64,000 nucleotides of DNA from Dipylidium caninum (Eukaryota > Platyhelminthes > Cestoda > Cyclophyllidea > Dipylidiidae), in contig QEYB01000509.1 in the NCBI GenBank assembly GCA_017562135.1, forward strand, positions 1 through 64,000, given 5' to 3'. The translations under genes and the position numbers were made by a program. Numbering within the stretch: the first letter of the stretch is position 1; every line of letters starts with the position of its first letter. Under the pieces are notes generated by a model that was not told the DNA's origin, did not search any database, and saw only the letters and a list, made by a program, of their open reading frames with translations. Shown here one piece after another: positions 14,048 to 23,447 of this stretch.

Positions 14048-15244
14048 ATGGAGGCTCAATATACCCCCAGTTCGAAAGAACAAGAGGAAGACTTTATGGT
14101 TGCTCTACAAAAACAGGCCACAAACGGCGTTTTGGAACACCTAGCCTCTGTAGATGGTCTCCCCATGTCTGCTTTCTTGAGTCGTGTTTGTTTGGTACCT
14201 GCCTTGAATGAAAACACTTCCTTCTCCCTGACAAGAGCCATCGAGGAGGCACTTGCTCGCCTTACCTGTAACTCAACATACGACGGAAAAATTAATTACA
14301 TAGAGAAGGTAGAACCACTTCATACCTTATGTCAAATAGTATCAAATGAAAACCTACGCGAGAGTTTTAAAAAGTGGGTGCAGACAAACTCTAAGAGGTT
14401 AAATGATGCTTTGTCCACCTGTCTATTCCTGGAATGCCAAGAATTAGCACAAGAATGCTGTTTCGCAGTGGCATTCCTCGCTAGACGTCTGCACTTCGAT
14501 ATGCGGCAGGGAATTGAAGGTCTACTTGATGCGTTAATACGCCTCATGTCGCGAGCTCTTCTGCCCAGGGAGAAAAATGTTGCAGCGTTTAGGGAAGCCC
14601 GTCAATTATATTTCGGAAATGGGACCGCGAAAAAGCCGGCAAAATTCTTTCATCCTCCACCGTTGACCTACAAGTACAGCGAAGTTTATCGTCGCTTGAT
14701 CGGCGTGATCTACTACACGTTAGCAGATGTAATTTTTAACATTCCCCTGCCGGAACTCATTAGATACTTTACTTTTCGAATTTTTCGTCGACGTGAAATA
14801 GCACGTCTCTTGCTCTATCAAATCCTTGACTCCATTGTCTCTAACTTAAGCGAAATTCAAGAAGAAGCAGAAAGTTTAGCTGAGTCCTTCTCCCCTGAGA
14901 CAGATATCAAGGAGGTGTATGATGTGGAAATTTGGCGTTTACTGCCCAGTGTGCTCTACGTAGACATTCTAAAAGCCTTTAGTGAGATTAACATCGCTGA
15001 CAGAGAGTACCCGAATGCGATTCTCTATTTGTTACGAACACAGGCAACGATGAAATACTCACTGATGGATGAGAAGACTCTATTGAATGTGCAGAATTAT
15101 TGGGCAGAAAATCGCTTCTTTGACGTGTCAATGGAGAAGGTGCCGCGCCTATCACTCAACTTGCCTTCTATCGACAGAGGTCCAGCGAAATCAACGCTAG
15201 TTAGAAAGGACAGTGTCAGTGGGAGTGTCCATTCGCCTATATAA
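14048..15244 (+). CDS. Uncharacterised 398-residue protein, uninterrupted frame
   Basis: This is the longest intron-free frame in the first 45 kb and is clearly coding: 398 codons without a stop and a balanced soluble-protein composition. I do not recognise the family. The protein is predicted to be mostly helical, with alternating hydrophobic and charged residues around residues 15-300. A basic hydrophobic block lies near residues 220-260 (YRRLIGVIYYTLADVIF, then FRIFRRREIARLLLYQIL) and an acidic stretch (IQEEAESLAE) follows. The last 30 residues are Ser/Thr/Lys-rich and look disordered. No signal peptide is visible. The sequence TTTAACAG stands directly before the ATG, with an in-frame TAA inside it, so the ATG may open a second exon behind an intron in the 5' UTR, or be an internal Met of a longer spliced gene. 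HEAT/ARM-like folding is only a guess. No neighbour suggests a role. Confidence 0.8.
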   Translation: MEAQYTPSSKEQEEDFMVALQKQATNGVLEHLASVDGLPMSAFLSRVCLVPALNENTSFSLTRAIEEALARLTCNSTYDGKINYIEKVEPLHTLCQIVSNENLRESFKKWVQTNSKRLNDALSTCLFLECQELAQECCFAVAFLARRLHFDMRQGIEGLLDALIRLMSRALLPREKNVAAFREARQLYFGNGTAKKPAKFFHPPPLTYKYSEVYRRLIGVIYYTLADVIFNIPLPELIRYFTFRIFRRREIARLLLYQILDSIVSNLSEIQEEAESLAESFSPETDIKEVYDVEIWRLLPSVLYVDILKAFSEINIADREYPNAILYLLRTQATMKYSLMDEKTLLNVQNYWAENRFFDVSMEKVPRLSLNLPSIDRGPAKSTLVRKDSVSGSVHSPI

Positions 15245-15939
15245 TTCTGGGACTGATGCACGCTTTACAGTGGATTCTACCCGAGCTAAATGTGATAAAT
15301 TTTTAGGTGTTTGAGACGCTTTATTAACTAAATTGACCATGATTTCACATCCGAGTCGCCTACTCATCCAGTTACAGTAGTGATGATTGATCCTGCAACA
15401 GGGGGACAGACGAGAATCAGGAGTCTCGTCAAATCTTACCATGGCCCGCTGATAATTGACCGTTTTACTAATGGGTAAGAACCTTAAAAATGTTAGATAT
15501 TATGTCTTTCAGAGGAACCTATTTATCGTGAGCATCCTCTTGCCAATTTTGTTTGATTTGAATCGAGGTCAATTCCTCGAGGACGGAGGTCTAATATTGG
15601 CATGTTACAGGTCGTAGAAGTGTGGCCGACTGAAGCGACAGTAGCTGGACAAGTGTCCAAACTCCCACAGTGTGTATCTCGTTGTCCCCAACCAAAGCCC
15701 TTATGGGCGACTACTATGGGACAATGGCAATGCTAAACTTGAAGCATACTCCCCGCGAGGTGTTAGATTGGAAAGTATGAAACGGCCGTTTTTGTTTAGT
15801 CTATTTCACTAGCGACTGGTAGAGACGCCTTCTCATTTTCATTTCGTAAAATTTTTCCTAGTTTGTGTTTCATTTTAATTTTTCATCTCGATTTACATCC
15901 ACATTGTTCGTACGAATTCAAACTAAACCATAGTGGCGC

Positions 15940-16680
15940 TCAATCTTTGAGAAGCATGAAAGAGGCGTTCGGAAATAAATTCACCAGCGAAAAAATGCTA
16001 GATATCAGTTCCATAAGTTTCGCCATCATAATTTGAGTGTCATCAACGAGCCTCGAGGAAGGCCACCGCATCTTTGTTTGCTTCCTCCACAATACACGAT
16101 TGCCGACGTTTTTGCACCAAATGGTCACTCCTGCTGAAAAGTGGATTTTGCACAATGATGGAGAACAATTGAGCAAACTGGTAGATAGGAATACACTCCC
16201 AGGACACTCCGCTAAGGCGGAATTTCATCACAAAAGAAAATTATGGTTGCCATCATATGATGAAATGTTCAAAGAGTGAGTATCAATTATTCTTTCCTTC
16301 TGCAATCACGCAAAACAACAGCGGCGGAGTCGGATTACCGTGAAAAGTATTGTCGTCCATGAGAATCGGCGCGGTGCAATGCTACTGTTTCATAATGCTG
16401 AACCACCACATAAAACTTCAATTGCCCTTGACGAATCTTACCGCATCCTCCATATTCATTCGGCATTTCACCGAACCAGCATTATCCTTTTCGTGATTAT
16501 GAAATATTTTAAGAGGAAAATTATGACGGCAATATTAATATCATAAGATCTCGAATCCTTTTTTTAAATTTACAAATGGCGATACTTTCCAAAAGATATA
16601 TTCAATTTGCTCATTCTTCGGCTGAAAGTCGTAGATGTCAATGAAATTTATTTCAATGGCATATAATAAATACTGAGGAA
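15940..16680 (+). mobile_element. Decayed mariner (Tc1/mariner) transposase, copy 1
   Basis: Fragments of a mariner transposase follow each other in the correct order but in different frames. At 16,037-16,279 the frame reads FLHQMVTPAEKWILH followed by a VDRN block, matching the mariner 'VT-DEKWI' region and the adjacent W-D/N-P segment. At 16,340-16,450 comes LLFHNAEPPHKTSIAL, matching the 'HDNARPH' catalytic region. A different frame at about 16,443-16,520 reads ILPHPPYSFGISPNQHYPF, the counterpart of the family signature 'LPHPPYSPDLAPSDYHLF'. Stops and frameshifts separate the pieces. The second catalytic Asp (HDN) is replaced (HNA) and the third (SPD) reads SFG, so the element cannot be active. 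Terminal inverted repeats were not identified. The stretch from about 16,560 to 16,650 also matches copy 2 at 25.95-26.5 kb. Confidence 0.85.
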
Positions 16681-17608
16681 AATTGTACCCTTTATTTGTT
16701 AATAATATTAGGCTCCAGTTTCATATTTCCAAATTAATGTTGGCGGATTCGGCCTTCTTTGGTCCCCCCCCCCTAAAGACCTGAGGTTAAGAAGAAACTT
16801 CTGGCACCCGGTACCGAGTTCAGGCTCGCAAAGTCTGCCACTGTACTTCTGGGGCTACACTTCTAGGCTTTTCTACTCGAAGTCAGGTGATATTGCCGTT
16901 TACCTCGACAGCACGGTTGCGAAATAAATCGTCTTCATGAGAGAATACTAATCTATGCCGAAATAATTGCCATTTATTTTGTTATCTCCACCCTATTTGT
17001 TGGGAAATTGTCAAATTGATCCACCTTCGACTGGACTAACTAATCCTAACCATTTCCCGTAGCGTAAAGTTTCCTCAAATCAACAGTTATATGGTTTAGA
17101 GAGGTTGTTTACTTCATCGAAACGGCGATGGATTCATGATAAGTGCAGGTAGGAATTCAGGCCCTCCTGGTTGGCCATAACTCCCATAGAGGCCAAGGCC
17201 AATGGTCTACATGTGTCCATCTATTTAGCACCTAAATTTCCTTGCCTTCAAGTAATGTGGACCAGTCCGGAGCAGGCGTGCACCCTCCACTTTACCCGAT
17301 TTGACGCTCCGGCCATCTTGATGCCCCTCATTTCTCCCTAATTAATGTGGAAACTCAGGTCAAGGCAGGCCAATCAACACACTGTCGTAAAAAGCGATAC
17401 TATTAACATACAGGCGAGGTGTGATGACTACATACTCTTTCGTTTTGCAGAAACCCTGTTATATTTTAACACCTGTACAAGCAATCATATTGCAACAAGT
17501 AGACAAGCAAATCTTAGCTTTGATAGGAGCCATAGACACTAGCACAAATGAACTTATCGTGGCTCCTCACTGAGACACTCACTCCATCGTCACCGCACTC
17601 GTGCGAGG
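16681..17608. other. Non-coding stretch between mariner fossil and next fragment
   Basis: No supportable gene. It contains a run of ten C at 16,764-16,773 and otherwise unremarkable AT-rich sequence. The frame at 17,345-17,542 has no protein character that I recognise. Confidence 0.5.
16764..16773. repeat. Poly-C run
   Basis: Ten consecutive C. Its true length may be uncertain because homopolymers are error-prone. Confidence 0.9.
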
Positions 17609-18104
17609 CTAGGCACTGGCTGCCGTAAATGAGAGACGGCTGATTCTGCTCACACCACCAATTATCCCATGTACAACAAGGCGATGACGGGGGAAGAAGA
17701 GTGCTTGAATTTGTAGAAGGTCTGATTTAATCTTCCCCAAAGCGTCCATTAGCACCTGTTTTAGATCGGGCTGGCTATCGATGAGCGCCTCATCCAGAGT
17801 AGTTTGAATAATGTCGCGGATTTCATCACAATGAGTGGAGAAAGCAAACTCCTTTGCCGGTGTCAATTGAAATGTGTTAGGCGCCCTTGGCGATGCGCCG
17901 TAGCCGGCATTATTGGCTTTTCGGGCCAAAAAAAAGGTCTTTCCCGACCTGGAGCACCCGGTGCTGTCATTGCGTTACCTGCTATTCAATTGATGTTTTG
18001 GCGGGTCTCGGCATCCAGAATTTTGAATTGCTCTTTATCGACTACTGGCCACGTGCGACGGCCTCGAATGCAACTAGACTCGAATAGACCCTCTTCAGTC
18101 CCAT
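17609..18104 (-). pseudogene. Possible minus-strand exon pair or gene remnant
   Basis: On the minus strand, 17,929 down to 17,609 keeps an open frame with natural protein character, including THCDEIRDIIQTTLDEAL followed by DSQPDLKQVLMDALGKIK, which looks like an amphipathic helical segment. Upstream on the same strand, a 40-codon frame opens at an ATG at 18,104 (MNGTEEGLFESSCIRG...) and stops at a TGA near 17,985. Between them lies a GTAACG...CTCCAG stretch of about 34 nt that looks like a miniature intron, but the TGA falls before its donor. This is either a decayed gene, a mis-assembled splice, or coincidence. The + strand of the same DNA is also partly open, so strand choice is uncertain. 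I do not recognise the family. Confidence 0.25.
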
Positions 18105-18121
18105 TCATGTGGTCGGAACTA

Positions 18122-18152
18122 GGGAAGAGGGGGGGGGAGGGGAGGGGGAGGG
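18122..18152 (+). repeat. G-rich run with G-quadruplex potential
   Basis: At least four G-tracts of three or more G are separated by single A or short spacers, which fits the general G-quadruplex pattern. It lies beside the minus-strand remnant. Any function is unproven. Confidence 0.7.
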
Positions 18153-18174
18153 TAAAACGTCAGTCGTGGTGTTA

Positions 18175-20157
18175 AGAGCTAAACCTGAGTCCCCAGCATT
18201 GGTGATAACATAAGAGAAGCCACTTTGTGGTGAGGGGCCGAAACTGTGCCCCTCTTGAGAGTAAACGCGAGTGTATTGCAGATAAAATCATCATTTTCAG
18301 TTATAAAGTGGTTCCATGCTTCCTCTCGTATTATTTCACTATTTGCCTAAAGCTACGAGAAGCAAATTTTTCTCATTTTGGTATAGCTATGGGCAAAAAT
18401 TTGGTCTCAACACTATGCAGATGTCCTGCTTGATCCTTTGGGTTAATACGAATCCAGTCAGCTTAAATAAGTGCACAAATTAAAAATATTTGCCTAAAAC
18501 ATGCCATTTCCAATTAGATACTGTTTGTTTCTGCGAATACTCTTTTGTCATCTTTCAGGCGGTGTCGTAAACCCACATTTATACAGACTTTCTGATTTTG
18601 ACTATTATAGAACTGTCATCCCTAGCAATGTTAACCACTTTACCATTAAAGGAGCTCTGCGTGGAGCGACTAAATAAATGTCATTCTGCGGATCCAAGTG
18701 CAAGGCTGCATGGGCGAGGTGCCCAAGCATCCCCGCCCAAATCCAACAATTTTTTGGAGAGTGAACAACGATGTGTAGCCCTTTGCACTATCATGGTGGA
18801 CAACAACATCCTCACGATTTGCCTTTCTGGCCGCTCTGCTCGAAATGCATTGCTTAGTTTGGTAGGTTATTGGATGCTCACTTGTGAATTTATCGTCTGA
18901 TTGTTTGGCAAAAGTTCAAAGTGTAGAATTTCTTTATAATCCCATCAGGCTGACAAGATAGTCTTGTTTCGATGAATCTCTGCTTTTGATGTCGTCTGGG
19001 CTGGTTCATCTTGCATCATCCACAATCTGTTCCCACTAACTTTGTTCTAAACAGTCCACTTTTAGTCGTCAGCTTTTTTTGAGAAATAGATACCAATGCT
19101 TTGCACCAAATGGATTTCCTTAAGCTGGTGAGGGATCCACAGATCGAGTTTTCTGACATCGCAGAGCTTTTTAAATCTTTTTTTATTGTGTGTATGCAAT
19201 TCATATTTGAGCTTCTCCGCAACACCACGGGTGCAGTCCTCAATCGACTTCTACTGGACGGGCAGCCAGATTGGTGGACATTTTTCAATGAAAATCACCA
19301 CAACGAAATTTAGTAGAATAACTTTAACCCTGCCTTTCTTTCAAGGCTTCATTCCATCTACGGCACATAAATTCTTGTGTATTTGCAACACGTTTTCGTC
19401 TTTTCGGAAGAAATACCACAAAGTATGCCTGAAGCGCACATCTTGTTCTTCCCCTCTTAAATCGGGCTACAAACCAAACTACAGGACTAAGCGATCTATT
19501 TCTTTATTAAATGAAAGACACAAGTCAACACAATAGGAAAAAATATAGATTAGATACTTTGCACACGTTAAAGAAATTAAAAAAGTTACAAAACCCATCT
19601 GTCGGCAAAGCTCGCAATAATTTGTTTATCTTGTCAAAGTACCTCACTTCTTCTATTCCTAAAATTAAAAAACCAGTACAGACTTTCATGTGCAGCTCTA
19701 TAGTGCACAAATGATTGTCAACATGTCGAAAATGTGGTTAACTGCAGGTCGTAAGTTGCATTCTGATTGTCGCCGATAATCCCACTCGCATAAAGAGTAG
19801 AGAATGTTCTCCGAGGACCACCGAAGCCGGGTTAGTAGCCCCCGCAAGGGGTGTTGTTAGCCACAGCCTCTCGAAGTACCCTGGGAAATACCTAGTAAAT
19901 TCACGGGCTCCTCGCTATGCTGCATTGTGCGCGGAGTTGGAGATTGATGACTGTGCTGCACCTAAAACGTGATCGCAGAAGTGGAAGCATCCAGAAGAGT
20001 GAGGCAGACCTGAAGGTCCATGTAATAAAAGTGTAATTTCAGCAGACAAGAAAAGTTTACGACATGATGTACTCGATTATGACGTCCCACATAGATGTAA
20101 TCACTCAACCGCAATTTTTTCTTCTGCATTTATACTATCCGGCGGTACTAACAGCAG
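18175..20157. other. Region with weak coding hints only
   Basis: Two + strand frames (18,598-18,900 and 19,101-19,313) have mildly protein-like composition, for example DFLKLVRDPQIEFSDIAELF. Neither has a strong acceptor and donor on both sides and neither family is recognised. They could be exons of a gene ending at 20,279, but the link is not shown by reading phase. The rest looks non-coding. Confidence 0.3.
19839..19851 (+). other. Small perfect hairpin with a GNRA-type loop
   Basis: A run of C, the loop GCAA and a run of four G form a perfect four-base-pair stem with a GNRA tetraloop if transcribed from the + strand. The surrounding 150 bases are more GC-rich than the neighbourhood. No known RNA family is recognised. 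Confidence 0.35.
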
Positions 20158-20279
20158 CCGACGTGGTAGAATCGACTAAGAGGCCCAAAATAGAAGAGGA
20201 TCTTAATTCTACTGTAAGGACAACGGCTGGTGTAAGCTGCCCTCCTATTCCCTCACAGAACTCCTCACCGACAGCATAA
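20158..20279 (+). CDS. Possible terminal exon of an unidentified gene
   Basis: After an acceptor-like ACAGCAG the frame runs about 40 codons to a TAA. It contains STKRPKIEEDLNSTV, a basic then acidic stretch resembling a nuclear-protein tail, and a Ser/Pro-rich end. It lies about 450 bp upstream of the TATA box of the large gene, so it could close an upstream gene in the same direction. No upstream exon could be joined with confidence. Confidence 0.25.
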
Positions 20280-20733
20280 TTCAGAGCGATAGTGGTAAGA
20301 AACACACGTCACATTCTCGTAATGGTTGCGACAAATGTATTAGTGCGAGAGCTAATTTGATGTGGGTTTCAGTTTTAGAGACATTCTCTAGCCCCACAAT
20401 GTAGAACTTTTTTTTTCTCCTGTGAAACATTACTGCATCTTAACCCCCAAGGTGAATGGAAAAGGGCCTTTTGTAGCAAGAGGAGGGTGGAGGGCAAGGG
20501 TGAAGCAGAAACTTAGTGAAATGCAGTGAAAGGAGAGGAGACAGAGAAAGACAACGGTTTTTTTTCTGGGGACTGCAAGTGCTTTTTGCACGGGTTGCGT
20601 TGCTAGGAGAGTTGACAATGGTTGATTAGGGCACTTTGCATTTGTCCTCAATGGAAACTTTTCAAAGGGGAAGGGGACTGAGGTCATGTACCATTTCCTA
20701 ATCAGACTTTAATTACTCAGGTCTTTCTAAGTC

Positions 20734-20743
20734 TATATAAAAG
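20734..20743 (+). promoter_or_regulatory. TATA box of the polycystin-1-like gene
   Basis: A consensus TATATAAAAG stands 207 bp before the ATG at 20,941. About 45 nt further on, the sequence ACAAG|GTAATT looks like a splice donor, and CCTCCTAG (ending 20,928) or CCGCAG (ending 20,936) could be its acceptor. The 5' UTR may therefore contain a small intron of about 140 nt. The spacing fits transcription starting near 20,765-20,770. Confidence 0.5.
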
Positions 20744-20940
20744 CAACTGCTTAAAGCTGACTTTCTCACACTACTTTCTCTAAGACAAGGTAATTTTGTG
20801 ACCACTTTGTCGAGACCAAACCTTGCGTTTTAACATGACTTCACCTGCCGGAAAAGGTTGATGCAGGTTAATCTAAGAGTCCATAACCGTACGAAATATG
20901 GTGGTAAATCCATCCTTTTTCCTCCTAGAACCGCAGTTCA

Positions 20941-23447
20941 ATGGAGTTTGGCAAGCACTTTTGCATTAATGTGGTGATACTATGGCTGGTAGCCTTCCTC
21001 ACCCAGGTAGGCGACATGTAATATCCTCTTCTCCAAGTGTTTGCTTTGATCCTCTTTACGCGACAACTTTGTATATGAATTGTTTTTATTTCCTAAATAT
21101 TCATGTTTTTCAACCTCGGAAATCATCAATCTGTAAGTCTGTTAGTCGTGGTGGCGCAAGCAAATATTTTGAAATCAGTTCATGTCTTTCATCACCTTGA
21201 AGGACACAACTGTCGAAACGTTGCCGTACTTTCAGTGAAAGTTTATCTAAGATCTTTTGAGCCTCGCTTGAGTATCTTGATGACAAGAGAATGTCGGGAA
21301 GAAGGGAAGTTGGACATTTGTATAAAGAGAATGTGTTCCTCTAACGTGTTCACTCGAGATCTTCAATGATCAGTCCATACTCAAGTTAAAAGACCATAGT
21401 TGCCTATTTCCTTAGCCTTTTTCGCCATGCCGCTTACCAGTGCCTCTCTTGCTCTCTCTGTGAATACTCTCGTTTCTCATTAATTTTCAGGCTTTTGCGA
21501 AATTTCCCGCATCTTTTGAGTGTCCAAAAAAGGCGGACAGAGGGGAAAAGTTTTATTGTACCATCAGTCTGCCCTCCGGCTCCCGCGGAAGAGGCGAAAT
21601 CCTCCGAACGGGGATACCAAACCAGTACTTTCAGTGGCCACGTAAGTTACATTGTGTTAGCTTAAATTGGCATCCTTATAAAATTTGGCGCTACGTGGAC
21701 AGGAGACGGCTGTTCTGTCTCCACGAAAATAAACCATGAATATATATATAAACAAGCAACTGACGTCCTCTCTACCGCACGCGGCTGCTGTAGGTCGCGC
21801 CATTCGTCAAGGTGTATTTGTTATCTTCGTCTGAGTAGGACGCGATTATAACATCAAGCAGCCTGGAATCTAAACGTTTTGCCTTTGGATATCGTTGGAA
21901 AAGCGCTGTTACTCTGCTGCAAGATTTTGTCCAACCCAAAGCGATATTTGGAGGATTAACTAAGATTACTGAATATTAGAAGCGAGAATATATTTGCATA
22001 ACGCACCAGATGTCTAATAGACGAAACTATTCAATTATTATTTGTATAGCTTAAAAACCTACTTTATGATTGTAAGTAGCATATACTAATATTGTATTAG
22101 GTCAACTTGTTAAACCCTCTCGGAGGACACGAGATATGCAGCCTCAAAATAATAGTTTTAATAAATGCCTCCGTATGTTCAAAACCGTTGGTTGCTATGT
22201 TCGAGGGCTCAGATCGTATTGGAAAGGCAAAACTCCTTCAAAATACTTCTCACCCGTTATGCAACACATTTGTCAACCAGATTTTCCACTAAACAAAAGT
22301 TTCCAAGTGTAATCAAACCTATCGAGAAATGTGGTGGAGGACGTAATAACATGGGGCCACTCTCTCTCCTCAATTTCTCTGCTATTTCAGTGGAAATTAC
22401 GGATTTCATAGGAGGAATGTCTTTCGGAACAGAACCATCTTTAGACTGTCCTATAAATAAGACAATTCTCTCCGGCTCCATTTTCTATACTGAGGGGCAG
22501 ATCACGGGGATTTACCTTAACATACGCTCCCGCACCGATTTACATATCTACGTAAGCTTCAGCAGTGAATTGTGATTTATGAATTTAGTTACCGAGTTTT
22601 TCGATGCCTTGAAACGTTTACTGTGTCGAAAATCCAATAATCCAATTTTTCAAAAGCCCTCCCTTAGACAGTATTTAGAAATCTGTATGCGAACAGGATA
22701 AGGCTAGTTAATTTGAAAAATGATTATTTTAAGAGAAGCACATATCCTTCTATACAATACGGCGGTTTGGAGCACTTGCGATGTCACCAAGTCACATAAA
22801 TCAGGGAATGTGCGTAGGGTATTTGGGCTTTTTTGTCCTTGGAGGCACTGAAGCAACCTCTCTTCCGATTGAGTTTAATTATAATAAGCTTGATGGTTCA
22901 AGGTGGAAGGACTCCCCGTTACCATGAGGCAACTTCAACTGGGGTGCAGAGCACTTCGACATCACGGATCATTTCCAAATTGGGGAGATAATTCAAAAGA
23001 AATAATAGCATAAAAAAGTCTACACATCAGTGCATTTGTTAACAGCGTAAAGGAAAAGTTTGGTTTAACCGATCTAATGGTCCATTTGCCACAAAAAAAG
23101 CTAATTAAAGTTAATCGAGATTCGTCACTGCTCTGTGGAAAATTTACATTAAGTGATCAAGTAAGTCTTTTTTCCATTTGCCGACAACACCACGGCAGAT
23201 TCTGTTCCCTCTATAATAACTTCACCGAGAAATCTACCTGAATACTATAATTTATTATTTTCTACCACCTGGTAAGGGCGGCGATCAATTTAGGAGACCG
23301 GTATCAAATGTATTAGGATATCGAGGCACTTTTATCTTTGTTATCGCCTTTCAGCTTTTGCATCCCCATTGCAAGGCTTTCAGTGGATACCAGTTATCTT
23401 TGGATAGATGCTTCGGCCCATCGAACCTGTCGCTAGTAGTGGATAAG
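20941..23447 (+). CDS. Exons 1-4: signal peptide and N-terminal ectodomain
   Basis: Exon 1 (20941-21006) starts at an ATG and encodes MEFGKHFC followed by a hydrophobic stretch ending LWLVAFLTQ, a good signal peptide. It ends at CAG|GTAGGC. Exon 2 (21491-21641) has a textbook acceptor (TAATTTTCAG) and donor (GTAAGT) and encodes AFAKFPASFECPKKADRGEK, then FYCTISLPSGSRGRGEIL. Exon 3 (22391-22551) contains an N-glycosylation site (NKT) and a Cys, and exon 4 (23355-23447) encodes LLHPHCKAFSGYQLSLDRCF. Phases are continuous (0, 1, 0, 0). The cysteines suggest disulfide-bonded secreted domains. I recognise no LRR, WSC or C-type lectin fold, which vertebrate polycystin-1 carries here, so the N-terminus is either short or very divergent. 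Introns between these exons are 0.48, 0.75 and 0.80 kb and look non-coding. Confidence 0.75.
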
